Source: an uncultured Prevotellaceae bacterium (GTDB lineage Bacteria; Bacteroidota; Bacteroidia; Bacteroidales; Bacteroidaceae). Taken from it: 64,000 nt of DNA. Location of the stretch: NCBI GenBank assembly GCA_900315075.1, contig OMXV01000009.1:96839-160838 (forward strand), read 5' to 3'. Positions 36,118 to 45,630 of this stretch are shown piece after piece; the stretch's first letter is position 1, and every line of letters begins with the position of its first letter. A model generated the notes under the pieces. It saw only the letters and a program-made list of their open reading frames with translations. It was not told the origin of the DNA and did no database searches. The position numbers and the translations under genes were made by a program.

Positions 36118-38013
36118 ATGATGAAAAGACTACCAAATCTTATAGCACTTTGGCTGATACCACTGATTGTGGTGGCCTTTGCTTTGCTTTTCTTTGAAAC
36201 CGACCTGCTTTGGAAGGTTCAACAACACAATGTTTTCCTTGACACATCATTGTTCTTCCATCAGATGATGGCTGTGCCAGGCGGTATGCTTTCGTATTTA
36301 GGAGCATATTTCACCCAGCATTTCTATTATCCTTGGGTGGGCGTGATATTAATTTGCTGTTGGTGGCTACTATTGATGTGGTTGGCGAAACGTACGTTCA
36401 ATATCCCGGAAAAGTGGATAGTGGTGACGCTAATTCCTGTAGCTATTCTATTGATTGCCAATATGGATATGGGCTATTGGATCTACTTCGTCAAGTTGCC
36501 GGGCTATTTCTATGTGGCTACTATTGGTACCACGGCGGCAGTAGCATTATTATGGGCATATCGCTGCCTACCAGCAAAAATGTGGATACGCGCCACATTC
36601 ATTGTGTTAGTGACAATCATAGGCTATCCCTTCATGGGAGTCTATGCATTGGCGGCTGTCGTGCTCATGGTTGTGTTAGAGTGGATTTCGCATCCATCAT
36701 CCCTCACTTCTCGTATAATTTTAAGTGTTGTCGCATTGCTAAGTATCATTGCCGTTCCGTTGCTATGTTATCGGTTCTTCTATTCCAGTACCAACCTTAA
36801 CGACATCTACCGGGCGGCTATACCATCTTTTACTATTTCTGAGAGTTACAACGAATACTATAGACCTTACTATGCGTTAGCCATCTGCTTCCTGGTGATG
36901 GCAATATTCTACCGCAAAGAGCGTATAGCGAAGGTGACACAGAAACCCCAAAAGACTCAGAAATCTCAGAAAAAACAGAAATCTCTGAAGTCCAAGAAAA
37001 CAAATAACTTACATGTCCTTCCTTTCTTCTTATCATTCGTCTCTCTTTGTATTATTGCTTGTTTAGTCTATTGTTTCTGGTTCAAGGATGCTAACTTCCA
37101 TCACGAACTGAGAATGCAACGATGCATAGAACAGGCCGACTGGGAAGGTGTCGTAGAGGAAGGTACAAAGCAGGAAATTGAGCCTACCAGATCTATCGTG
37201 ATGATGCACAATTTGGCGCTGGGCCGACTGGGCCGACAGTGCAATGAAATGTATAAATTCCCAAAGGGTTCGAAGAAATCCAACACAAAGCTCCCCGTCT
37301 ATATGTACAATGTTGCAGGTCGTATGATGCTCTATCAATATGGTGCCATAAACGAGTGCCACCGTATGTGCATGGAGGAAGGTGTGGAATATGGTTGGAA
37401 CGTAGAACAACTGAAAGACATGGCTCGCTGTGCTATCTTCAACAAAGAGACACAGGCTGCAAGGAAATTTCTCGACTTACTCCGCCATACAAGTTATTAT
37501 GGTGATTGGGCCGACCGCATGGAGACACTGCTCAACGACCCGAAACAATTGGCAAATGACAAAGAGACAGGACCTATCACCCACATGATGCACTACACCG
37601 ATAGACTGAATGCGGTAGAAGGCTATGTGGAGAGATTCCTTATGAATTCTTTGGCACAACAAGATGCCGATGACCTCTACTTCCAGGAGCAAGCCGTCAT
37701 TGCCGCGTTATGGACAAGAGACCCCAACCTCTTCTGGCCGCGACTCGAACATTATGTAGAACTGAAAAACAGTGAAAATATACCCCGCATCTTCCAGGAG
37801 GCAGCTTGGCTCTTCGCCAATATGGAAGGTCAGGAAGGCCTTGACGAATGGACACTTGAGCCAGGGGTAATGGAGAACTTCAACGTATTTATGCAACAGA
37901 TGCAGCAATTTAGTAAAACGCACGATGGGTCTATAAGGCAAGGCTTATATGAACGTTTTGGCTCTACCTACTATTTCGAATACTTTTTCTTAAAAGACAT
38001 CACCTACTATTGA
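36118..38013 (+). CDS. DUF6057-like polytopic membrane protein
   Basis: The 631-residue protein has about nine to ten membrane helices in residues 1-330 and a soluble helical C-terminal half (335-631) that resembles TPR-like repeats. It looks like the DUF6057 proteins of Bacteroidetes; function unknown. A lysine-rich linker at about 275-296 (KPQKTQKSQKKQK) is encoded by a short imperfect tandem repeat. The next gene starts one base after the stop, so the two proteins probably work together. Confidence 0.65.
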   Translation: MMKRLPNLIALWLIPLIVVAFALLFFETDLLWKVQQHNVFLDTSLFFHQMMAVPGGMLSYLGAYFTQHFYYPWVGVILICCWWLLLMWLAKRTFNIPEKWIVVTLIPVAILLIANMDMGYWIYFVKLPGYFYVATIGTTAAVALLWAYRCLPAKMWIRATFIVLVTIIGYPFMGVYALAAVVLMVVLEWISHPSSLTSRIILSVVALLSIIAVPLLCYRFFYSSTNLNDIYRAAIPSFTISESYNEYYRPYYALAICFLVMAIFYRKERIAKVTQKPQKTQKSQKKQKSLKSKKTNNLHVLPFFLSFVSLCIIACLVYCFWFKDANFHHELRMQRCIEQADWEGVVEEGTKQEIEPTRSIVMMHNLALGRLGRQCNEMYKFPKGSKKSNTKLPVYMYNVAGRMMLYQYGAINECHRMCMEEGVEYGWNVEQLKDMARCAIFNKETQAARKFLDLLRHTSYYGDWADRMETLLNDPKQLANDKETGPITHMMHYTDRLNAVEGYVERFLMNSLAQQDADDLYFQEQAVIAALWTRDPNLFWPRLEHYVELKNSENIPRIFQEAAWLFANMEGQEGLDEWTLEPGVMENFNVFMQQMQQFSKTHDGSIRQGLYERFGSTYYFEYFFLKDITYY

Positions 38014-38014
38014 T

Positions 38015-39511
38015 ATGAAGAGATTGCTTTTATTCACCGCCGTAGCAATGTTGCTGGTGGCATGTGGAAACCAAATACCCGAAAAATTCTGGGAGTCGGA
38101 CAAGCTCCCAAACATCTATCCTGACTATACCAACGTCACGGTGCCTATCAACATCGCGCCGCTGACCTTCCAAATCGACGGCAAAGCTGATGATGTGGTA
38201 GTCAGAATGACTTCTGGCAATGAAGAAATCGTTTGTGGAGGCTACCAGATTCAGCCCGATGCCGACGACTGGCAACGACTGGCCGAGACAGCAAAGGGCA
38301 ATGCCATAAAGGTGGAGGTCTATGCAGAGCTTAACAATAGCTGGACGCGCTTCAAACCCTTCAATATCTATGTTTCACCCGATTCCATAGACCCATATAT
38401 CAGCTACAGGCTCATACCGCCTTCGTATGTCACCTACGAGGAACTGACCATCAATCAGCGCTGTCTGGAAAACTACGATGAAAATGTCATCTACAACAAT
38501 CTGCTTTGTTCGGAAGGAGCAGAAGGACAGTGTATCAACTGCCATAACTATCAGCAATACAATCCAGAGAGGATGCAGTTCCATGCTCGTCAGAACATGG
38601 GCGGAACTATCATTGCTTACGATGGAACCATCAAGAAGATAGGTATGCAGGGTGACTCCATCCTTTCTGCCGGCGTCTATCCCACATGGCATCCCTGGCT
38701 CAAACTCATCGTCTATTCCACGAATAAGACGGGCCAGATTTTCCATAGCGTCAATCCCAACAAGATTGAAGTGTTCGATTCAGAGAGTGATCTAATCGCG
38801 TATGATGTAGAGAAAAACGAAGTGACTAATATCGAGAACGCACCTGACGAGATGGAGTGTTTCCCCTTCTGGGCACCCGATGGCAAGACACTTTACTATT
38901 GTAGCGCTCATTTCGAGTATCATGACACTATTGAAAAGGGAGCAGAGTTTACAACACGAACCCAAGAGGCAAAATACAATCTCTATAAGAAGAGTTTCAA
39001 CCCTGAAACCTTGCAGTTCGGACCACGGGAGCTGGTCTTTGATGCAGATTCTATGGATATGAGTGCTACTCTGCCACGCATCTCACCCGATGGCCGATTC
39101 TTGATGTTCACCCTTGCCAAATATGGCGTTTTCCATATCTGGCACCACGATGCCGACCTTTGGTTGCTGGATTTGCAAACAGGGGAAAAGAGAAACATGA
39201 AGGAAATCAACTCACCTGATACAGAGAGTTATCATTCATGGTCGAGCAATGGCAGATGGGTGGTCTTCAGTAGTCGTCGGTATGATAGCAACTACACACG
39301 TCCGTTCATCGCTCATATCGACAATAACGGAAATGCTACAAAGCCGTTCGAACTGCCTTGTGCCAATCCCGATTACCATCGTCAGTTGCTGAAGAGCTAC
39401 AATGTTCCAGAGTTTATGCGAGGGCCTGTAACCATTAAGCCACAGCAGTTCGCTGATGTTCTAAAGCAAGAAGCTGAGCCTGTGAAATATGTCAATAGAC
39501 TCAGTCGATAG
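38015..39511 (+). CDS. PD40/TolB-like lipoprotein with a CxxCH motif
   Basis: The 498-residue protein has a lipoprotein signal (LVAC, C17). Residues 40-150 are beta-rich and 215-450 contain WD40-like beta-propeller (PD40) repeats such as PFWAPDGKTLYYCS and PRISPDGRFLMF. A C173-I-N-C176-H177 motif lies before the propeller, the form that binds covalent haem c, although one motif alone does not prove it. It follows the DUF6057-like gene by one base. Function unknown; periplasmic redox or sensing roles are possible. Confidence 0.7.
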   Translation: MKRLLLFTAVAMLLVACGNQIPEKFWESDKLPNIYPDYTNVTVPINIAPLTFQIDGKADDVVVRMTSGNEEIVCGGYQIQPDADDWQRLAETAKGNAIKVEVYAELNNSWTRFKPFNIYVSPDSIDPYISYRLIPPSYVTYEELTINQRCLENYDENVIYNNLLCSEGAEGQCINCHNYQQYNPERMQFHARQNMGGTIIAYDGTIKKIGMQGDSILSAGVYPTWHPWLKLIVYSTNKTGQIFHSVNPNKIEVFDSESDLIAYDVEKNEVTNIENAPDEMECFPFWAPDGKTLYYCSAHFEYHDTIEKGAEFTTRTQEAKYNLYKKSFNPETLQFGPRELVFDADSMDMSATLPRISPDGRFLMFTLAKYGVFHIWHHDADLWLLDLQTGEKRNMKEINSPDTESYHSWSSNGRWVVFSSRRYDSNYTRPFIAHIDNNGNATKPFELPCANPDYHRQLLKSYNVPEFMRGPVTIKPQQFADVLKQEAEPVKYVNRLSR

Positions 39512-39575
39512 ATAGGGATTAAATAGGGAACGCATCTGCTGATATGTGTGGATAATTTGAATACTACTTTTGACT

Positions 39576-40871
39576 ATGACAACGAAAACAGGATTACTTT
39601 TATTGCTCTTGACTTTCTTCGCCATCTCCATGAAAGGTGAAAACTATCCCTATCGTAGCGACTGCCTGTGGGTGACCGTTCCCGATCATCCCAATTGGTT
39701 GTACAATACTGGCGAGGAAGCCAAGGTTGAAGTGCAGTTCTACAAATACGGCATCCCTCGCGATGCGGAAGTGGAATACAGTGTCGGCGGCGATATGCTC
39801 AAAACCGACAAGAGTGGTAAAGTGATGCTAAAAAACGGCAGAGCTGTCATCAACATGGGAACAAGCAAGACACCTGGTTTTCGTGACCTGAAGTTGTCTG
39901 TCAAGGTGGACGGGACTGTCTATACTCACCATGTGAAAGTTGGGTTCTCACCAGAGAAAATCAAACCTTTTACCCAAGAGCCAAAGGATTTCTTATCCTT
40001 TTGGAGGGAAGCCGTGGAAGAGAACCAAAAAATTCCTATGGAATATACATCGGAGAAAGTTGAGGAGATGAGCGACAACAATCAAGATGCCTATCTCATC
40101 AAATTACGTGTGGACCGCCGTCATTGGCTCTATGGTTACTTGTTGACACCAAAGAATATGAAAGAGTGTGTACACCCTGTGGTGCTCACACCTCCTGGTG
40201 CTGGTGTGAAAACTATCAAAGAGGTTACTTCCCGCCCTTATTATCAGCAGGAGGGAATGATACGTTTTGTGACCGAAATCCATGGCATTCGTCCAACCCT
40301 TGATGAGCGAGACTTTGTAGACATCCGCTCTGCTTTTAGTGAATACCTGGAAATGGGACTCGATAACCCCGACCATTACTATATGAGGCATGTGTATCTC
40401 GGTTTAGTGAGATGTATAGACTTCCTTTGCTCTCTTCCACAGTGGGACGGCAGGAATATTGCCGTGATGGGAGGTAGCCAAGGTGGGGCGCTCTCGCTCA
40501 TCGCCGCCGCACTCGACAGCCGTGTCACACTGTGTGTGGCCAATCATCCTGCTTTGAGCGACATGGCGGCGGGCAGCACGGGGCAAACCAGTGGTTATCC
40601 GCATTTCAAGGCCGAGCAAGGTATGTACACCGAAGCCAATATGCGCACAATGGCCTACTACGATGTGGTAAACTTCGCACGGCATATCAAGTGTCCCACT
40701 TACCTAACGTGGGGATTCAATGACGATACCTGTCCACCAACCACCTCCTATTCCGTATGGAATACGCTCGCGTGCGAGAAGGAATGTCTCATTACCCCCA
40801 TCAACGAGCATTGGACTTCCGAAGCCACCAACCGCAAGCAGATGGAATGGATCAAATCACGACTAAGATAA
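39576..40871 (+). CDS. CE7-type acetyl xylan esterase, secreted
   Basis: The 431-residue protein (ATG 39576 rather than the TTG six bases earlier) has a signal peptide, an N-terminal beta-sandwich (about 28-125) and an alpha/beta-hydrolase domain. The triad is S301 in GGSQGG, D383 in FNDDTCPP and H412 in INEHW. This is the AXE1/CE7 fold that removes acetyl groups from acetylated sugars or xylo-oligosaccharides. A paralogue with the same layout is at 58095 in the mannan locus. Confidence 0.9.
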   Translation: MTTKTGLLLLLLTFFAISMKGENYPYRSDCLWVTVPDHPNWLYNTGEEAKVEVQFYKYGIPRDAEVEYSVGGDMLKTDKSGKVMLKNGRAVINMGTSKTPGFRDLKLSVKVDGTVYTHHVKVGFSPEKIKPFTQEPKDFLSFWREAVEENQKIPMEYTSEKVEEMSDNNQDAYLIKLRVDRRHWLYGYLLTPKNMKECVHPVVLTPPGAGVKTIKEVTSRPYYQQEGMIRFVTEIHGIRPTLDERDFVDIRSAFSEYLEMGLDNPDHYYMRHVYLGLVRCIDFLCSLPQWDGRNIAVMGGSQGGALSLIAAALDSRVTLCVANHPALSDMAAGSTGQTSGYPHFKAEQGMYTEANMRTMAYYDVVNFARHIKCPTYLTWGFNDDTCPPTTSYSVWNTLACEKECLITPINEHWTSEATNRKQMEWIKSRLR

Positions 40872-40931
40872 TGTAAAAGGGGAAACCCAAAATGGGAGTT
40901 TAAGAGTGTTAAGTAAAAATAACATAAAATA

Positions 40932-40963
40932 TTTGGATATCAGCAAAGAAAGTGCTACCTTTG
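40932..40963 (+). promoter_or_regulatory. Promoter of tRNA-Arg
   Basis: TTTG at 40932-40935, 20 bases, then TACCTTTG at 40956-40963, an excellent match to both consensus boxes, 23 bases before the tRNA. Confidence 0.7.
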
Positions 40964-40986
40964 CAGCCGATTTCAAAAATCAGGAT

Positions 40987-41060
40987 GGTTCCGTAGCTCA
41001 GCTGGATAGAGCAACAGCCTTCTAAGCTGTGGGTCTTGGGTTCGAGTCCCAACGGAATCA
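40987..41060 (+). tRNA. tRNA-Arg (anticodon TCT)
   Basis: 74 bases fold as a tRNA: acceptor GGTTCCG with CGGAATC, D-arm GCTC...GAGC, anticodon stem CAGCC/GGCTG-type pairing with loop CTTCTAA, and T-arm TTGGGTTCGAGTCCCAA. Discriminator A; CCA is not encoded. Confidence 0.95.
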
Positions 41061-41103
41061 CTTATAGAGGATGCTACGGTGTCCTCTATTTTAATTTCCA
41101 CCT

Positions 41104-41179
41104 GCCCCGACCAAAACACAATGTGTCTTGGGTTCGAGTCCGCCCCGACCAAAACGCAATGTGTCTTGGGTTCGAGTCC
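41104..41179 (+). repeat. 38-bp tandem duplication containing a tRNA T-arm
   Basis: Two 38-bp units (41104-41141 and 41142-41179) differ at one base. Each ends in TGTCTTGGGTTCGAGTCC, which repeats the T-arm of the tRNA-Arg just upstream. The rest of each unit is not tRNA-like. Confidence 0.85.
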
Positions 41180-41192
41180 CCAACTCCCTGAC

Positions 41193-42851
41193 CTACTTAT
41201 ATTTCGCTATAAGTGCATCTGCTTGGTCGCTGCCTAATTCTTTGGCTTTGGCAAGGGCTTCGAGACCTTCCTTCTTTTTGCCTAAATGTATTTGCGCCAC
41301 TCCTTTTATGAGGTAGGCTTCTGCGTATTCCGAATCCATGGCCACACAATATTCGGCAGTTTCCAATGCCTCTTCATTCTTGTTTAGTCGCAACAGTAAT
41401 GAGGCTTTCTCTGCCACATAGAGTGGTTCTTGTGAGATACGGGTGGCAATTTCTATGTCGATAAGAGCCTGCTGATAAAGCTTTCCTTTCACCTCACACT
41501 GTTCACGTTTGTAATAGAAGTCAGCATCATGGCGTCCTAGCATCAGCGTGTCGTATTGGTTGTAGTCTGCGATGGCCTTACGATATTGTCCCATTTCCTC
41601 GAGAATGTTAGCTCGTGTGATGAAATAGGGAGCAGCGCCAGTGGGGTAGGGCTTGTTGAACATTACGATAGCGCTATCGATGAGGGCCAGCCGTTCCTCG
41701 TTAGGAGCTTGGAGCTGAGTCTTGCACTGAGCTGCTTCATAGAACAATTCTGGATTACGCATATCGCTCTTTGTTAAGCTGATAAAGATGTCGTGAGCCT
41801 TGTCGAATTCCTTCTTGGAATAGAGAATTTGCGCCTCGAGATGTTTGTAGAGCGATAGAGGGTTGATGGTGTATGCTTGTTGCACCAGCTCTAAGGCTTT
41901 GTCGTAACTCCATGCGGCATAGGGCATGTCGGGTTTAAAAACCTCTTTTTGATAGATGATACGTGCGTAGGTGTAGTAAGCATCATCTTTTTCAGTTGAC
42001 TTTTTGATGCATGTCTCCATGTCACGTGTCGCACCGGCGAAATCATTGTAAGACATTTTCATCTGTGCCCGTGTGGAGTAGCCTTCGGGGAGTTCGGGAA
42101 ATTTAGCGATGAAACTTTCAATAGTTCCAGCGTATTTGGCGCTGTCGGCATCCTGACCGGCGAGCAAGAGTGAGATTTTTGCCTGTTCCACCTCGTCGGG
42201 AATGGCAGTGGGGATAGACGTACGTCGTAGTGTTGGATCATTGACGGTGAATCCCATCACCTTGAAGTCTGTGGCGTAGTTGGCACTGGTGGCATTGATT
42301 TTATAGTCTAATTTCGACATCTGCATGAGGCCGACCACTTGTCCTTGAGCGTTGACAAACGGACAGTTCATCGTGTTGTCGGGAGCTTCGATATCAATGA
42401 GATAGTAGGCATATTTCTCCATGAATGTTTCCACACTTTTCACCTTTGCCTCTTTTATTTCTGGATTCTTTAGAGCATAACCAACCAAATAGATGGTGCT
42501 TCCTGCCGCAGCATTATTTGAGGCCAATATTGCGCCGGTGGTCTTACCCTTGACATGGAATTTTGCCATGTCATAGATTTCGTTGGCACCGAAGATATAA
42601 TCTACATCCATCTTTTTGCCGTTGGCATCAATGACCACGGCATGGTGTGCACCGTCGAAAACAGACCAGTCGCTGATGGCCGTTCCATCGTTGTCGATGA
42701 ATACTCCATGACTGGAACCTGTGATGTCACCGTCTTTGTTGAAGGCTGTCAGTGTAAAGACTGATTTGGCAGCATTTTTCACTGCAGCTGGTTGTGCCAC
42801 CATCTGTAGTTGGGTGGCTAAAAGAATAAGAAGTGTTGTGATTATTCGCAT
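41193..42851 (-). CDS. TPR protein with inactive HtrA-like trypsin domain
   Basis: The 552-residue protein (start at the ATG before the signal peptide MRIITTLLILLATQLQMVAQ) has a trypsin-like domain at about 28-200 followed by eight or so TPR repeats (230-552). In the trypsin domain the His position reads SDWSVF where HtrA has TNNHVV, the Asp remains (YDMAKFHV), and the Ser motif reads NTMNCPF instead of GNSGGP. It should therefore bind and not cleave substrates. Periplasmic or outer-membrane associated. It lies downstream of recN on the same strand. Confidence 0.75.
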   Translation of the reverse strand: MRIITTLLILLATQLQMVAQPAAVKNAAKSVFTLTAFNKDGDITGSSHGVFIDNDGTAISDWSVFDGAHHAVVIDANGKKMDVDYIFGANEIYDMAKFHVKGKTTGAILASNNAAAGSTIYLVGYALKNPEIKEAKVKSVETFMEKYAYYLIDIEAPDNTMNCPFVNAQGQVVGLMQMSKLDYKINATSANYATDFKVMGFTVNDPTLRRTSIPTAIPDEVEQAKISLLLAGQDADSAKYAGTIESFIAKFPELPEGYSTRAQMKMSYNDFAGATRDMETCIKKSTEKDDAYYTYARIIYQKEVFKPDMPYAAWSYDKALELVQQAYTINPLSLYKHLEAQILYSKKEFDKAHDIFISLTKSDMRNPELFYEAAQCKTQLQAPNEERLALIDSAIVMFNKPYPTGAAPYFITRANILEEMGQYRKAIADYNQYDTLMLGRHDADFYYKREQCEVKGKLYQQALIDIEIATRISQEPLYVAEKASLLLRLNKNEEALETAEYCVAMDSEYAEAYLIKGVAQIHLGKKKEGLEALAKAKELGSDQADALIAKYK

Positions 42852-42879
42852 AATTTTTAAAATGTAAGAAGTGAGGAAA

Positions 42880-42921
42880 TCTTCAATTTTCAATTTTCAA
42901 TTTTCAATCTTCAATCTTCAA
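42880..42921 (-). repeat. Tandem-repeat leader, 7-bp unit
   Basis: Minus strand carries six units of ATTGAAG or ATTGAAA that begin inside the last codons and stop of recN and run towards the start of the TPR gene. Confidence 0.75.
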
Positions 42922-44565
42922 TAATTCCTCCGCATTTTTGATTGCAGCGGCAGTGATATCGCTTCCGCTGAGCATCTGTGCAATTTCTGTCACTCGTTCC
43001 TCGTCGCTAAGGCGTCGGGTGCTGCTGACAGTGCCGTCGGCGGTTTCCTCTTTATATACTTTGTAGTGGGCACGTCCGCGGGCAGCGATTTGCGGCAGGT
43101 GTGTGATGCTGATAACCTGTCGATTGTTGTGCCCCATTTCCTCCATGATTTTTGCCATCATTTCTGCCACTTTACCGCTCACGCCGGTGTCTATTTCGTC
43201 GAAGATGATGGTGGGCAGTTTCACCATGCCACTGATCATCGCCTTGAGGGCGAGCATTACTCGGGCAATCTCCCCACCGGAGGCTACTTGTGCCACAGGC
43301 TGCGGAGGGGTGCTGCTGTTGGCACTGAAAAGGAATGCTGCTTTGTCGCATCCATCGGCCGAAAGTGGTTTCTCTGTCAGTTGCACGTTGAATCTCACGT
43401 TGGGAATACCTAGTGGAATGAGTCGGCGGCTCATTTCTTCTTCTACCTTCCGTGCCGCTTTGGTACGTGTGTCGGAAAGTGTCTTAGCCAGTTGTTCACA
43501 GGTACGTTTCTGTTTCTGTTCCTGTTGTTCCAGCTCTTGCAATGCCTCGTCACTTCCGTCAATCTGATTCAGCTGTGCTGCCAGACGGTCGCGGATTTCT
43601 ATCAGTTCGCCGATGGTTTGAACGTGGTATTTCTGTTGTAGCCGGTAGATGGTGTCGAGACGGTTGTTAACCTCTTCAAGGCGCACAGGATCGAAGTCCA
43701 TGCGTTCAGCGTCTCTCGTCAGATCGTTAGCTATGTCTTTTATTTCAATGTAGCAGCTTTCTATCCTGTCGGCTGTTTCCTCGATGCTGCCAAATACTCG
43801 TCGAATCGAGTCCAGAGAGTTTGAGGCTGTCTTTAGCAGTTCCACCACACCATTGTCGCCCGAGAGCGCTTGGTCGGCCTCGTATAGAGCACCTTTTATT
43901 TCTTCGGCATGTGTGAGCATGTTGCTTTCTTCCTCCAGTTCCTCTTGCTCGCCATCCACGAGTTTTGCCTCTGCCAGTTCGTTGTGTTGGAATCGGATGA
44001 AGTCCTCGTTTTCTTGATTGCGACGCATTTGCTCACGTAGTTCTTCCAATTCTTTCAGTGTCTCTCGGTATTGTCGATAGGCGGCTTTGTAGTCGTCTGC
44101 CTCCTTTTTGTTATCTGCGATGATATCGACTACGTTCAGTTGGAAGTCCTCCTTGTTGAGCATCAGGTTTTTGTGCTGGCTATGGATATCGACTAATTGT
44201 GACCCTAATTCGCGCATCGTCGTCAGTGCCACGGGGGTATCGTTGATGAATGCCCGGCTTTTGCCACTGCTGGTCACCTCTCGGCGGAGAATGCAATCGG
44301 TAGCATCGTAGTCAATGTCGTTTTCGGTAAAGAATGGTTCGAAATCGTAGCGGCTGAGGTCGAAGTGTGCCTCTACGATACAGCGGTCACGCCCGTTTTT
44401 GATGGCTTTGGTGTCGGCGCGTTGTCCGAGTAACAATCCTAAAGCACCGAGCATGATACTCTTGCCGGCACCAGTCTCTCCGGTAATTACCGAAAACCCA
44501 CCATCGAATTCAAGCGACAGTTCGTCAATCAGCGTGAAATTCTTGATATATAGCTGGTTTAACAT
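42904..44565 (-). CDS. recN: DNA repair ATPase RecN
   Basis: The 553-residue SMC-like protein has Walker A GETGAGKS (29-36), a central coiled coil (about 155-370), the ABC signature ASGGEIARV and Walker B TIIFDEIDTGVSG. It acts in double-strand break repair. The last codons are part of a 7-bp tandem repeat. Neighbouring a DUF4835/porD-like gene is a usual Bacteroidetes arrangement. Confidence 0.96.
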   Translation of the reverse strand: MLNQLYIKNFTLIDELSLEFDGGFSVITGETGAGKSIMLGALGLLLGQRADTKAIKNGRDRCIVEAHFDLSRYDFEPFFTENDIDYDATDCILRREVTSSGKSRAFINDTPVALTTMRELGSQLVDIHSQHKNLMLNKEDFQLNVVDIIADNKKEADDYKAAYRQYRETLKELEELREQMRRNQENEDFIRFQHNELAEAKLVDGEQEELEEESNMLTHAEEIKGALYEADQALSGDNGVVELLKTASNSLDSIRRVFGSIEETADRIESCYIEIKDIANDLTRDAERMDFDPVRLEEVNNRLDTIYRLQQKYHVQTIGELIEIRDRLAAQLNQIDGSDEALQELEQQEQKQKRTCEQLAKTLSDTRTKAARKVEEEMSRRLIPLGIPNVRFNVQLTEKPLSADGCDKAAFLFSANSSTPPQPVAQVASGGEIARVMLALKAMISGMVKLPTIIFDEIDTGVSGKVAEMMAKIMEEMGHNNRQVISITHLPQIAARGRAHYKVYKEETADGTVSSTRRLSDEERVTEIAQMLSGSDITAAAIKNAEELLKIED

Positions 44566-44617
44566 ATTCTATAGTGATAAGACTTTAGACTTTAAGCCTT
44601 AATATGAAACAACATAT

Positions 44618-44655
44618 AACTCGTCAACTTGTTTACTCGTCAACTTGTCAACTTA
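44618..44655 (-). repeat. Tandem-repeat spacer between porD-like gene and recN
   Basis: On the minus strand the units AAGTTGACA, AAGTTGACG repeat with spacers of the same period (9 bp) just after the stop of the DUF4835 gene. Confidence 0.6.
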
Positions 44656-45555
44656 TTGTTTAATTTTTTCCCACGTATTATTTTGTGAAGCGTTGATGCT
44701 GAAGAGGATGTCATAGACTTTTTCCTTTTCATTGGCAGTGCCTTTACCCTTATAGATATTAGCCAACTCGTCCTTTTTGTAGTCTGTCCATATTTGTGGC
44801 AGCATACTCAGTGGTTTGTCTTCGTGGCATTTTTTCAGACACTCTTCCAGTGCTGTTGTGATGTTTGTGCGCCCACGCTCCACGTTGGTGGCCATTTCGT
44901 CAAGTCCTTTACGGTAGTAGTCATATTGCAACTGTCGGAAAGGTTGCATAGCTCCGTCGAGGTAGTCGTTGATGATAGCAAAGCGATTGCGGTCATTGTC
45001 AAAGGCTTTCCAGCCAGGAAATCCTAAATTTTGGGCATTGTTGGTCAGGTTCATACACCGTTGTAGGATATCCTCGCCCCCCATAGGCGCAAAACTGTCG
45101 AGGTCGAGGCCGATAATCAGGTAGGCGTAATAGGCGATGAGTGCCACCAATTGGTTGTCGATGACGTTTTCGTTGAATTCCAGTTGGTCAAACTGTGCAA
45201 ACTCAAAGCTGAAGTCATTGTCCCGGTTGTTGTAGAGGGTGGTGGTATAGGCTGAATTCCATACGGGTCGGTTAGCCTGAATCAATGCATTGCAAGTGAA
45301 CACATTGCTCGAAGCATCGTATTTTGTCACGGTGATGTTGAAGTTGCATACGATGCGCTCGTTTTTTTGGAATTGCAGGTTTGTCCACTGTTTGTCATTG
45401 ATAAATTGTGTCAGTGTCTCTTCCAAATTCTCAAACACGCTCTTGTCTGTGCCTTGGATTTGATTGTGGTTGATGGTCACTTTTGCCTGTAGTTCCTGAG
45501 CTTGGACTGCAACCGAAAACATCGCTAATCCAATGATAATAAGCAGTTTCCTCAT
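44653..45555 (-). CDS. porD: DUF4835 protein, PorD-like
   Basis: The 300-residue protein starts at MRKLLIIIGLAMFSVAVQAQ, a clear signal peptide; the frame extends 117 codons upstream but that part only translates a 9-bp tandem repeat and is not real. The mature protein (QELQAKVTINHNQIQGTDKS) matches the DUF4835 family, called PorD where linked to type IX secretion in Porphyromonas. Its neighbour recN and its promoter core just upstream support the start. Whether a type IX system is present cannot be judged here. Confidence 0.8.
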   Translation of the reverse strand: MRKLLIIIGLAMFSVAVQAQELQAKVTINHNQIQGTDKSVFENLEETLTQFINDKQWTNLQFQKNERIVCNFNITVTKYDASSNVFTCNALIQANRPVWNSAYTTTLYNNRDNDFSFEFAQFDQLEFNENVIDNQLVALIAYYAYLIIGLDLDSFAPMGGEDILQRCMNLTNNAQNLGFPGWKAFDNDRNRFAIINDYLDGAMQPFRQLQYDYYRKGLDEMATNVERGRTNITTALEECLKKCHEDKPLSMLPQIWTDYKKDELANIYKGKGTANEKEKVYDILFSINASQNNTWEKIKQ

Positions 45556-45575
45556 ATTTCTTTCACTTTGAATTG

Positions 45576-45583
45576 CAAAGGTA
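45576..45583 (-). promoter_or_regulatory. Promoter -7 element of porD-like gene
   Basis: Minus strand TACCTTTG, ending 20 bases before the start codon, so the leader would be very short (about 14 bases). This supports the start at 45555. Confidence 0.6.
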
Positions 45584-45630
45584 ATGAAAACCGAGTTAAA
45601 TGCAAAATAAATAACATTTATTAAGTTAGG

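Noticed and set aside
39565-39572. TACTTTTG promoter-like core before the first CE7 gene
   Set aside because: It would place the start of transcription inside the coding region, so it is probably a chance match unless the mRNA is leaderless.
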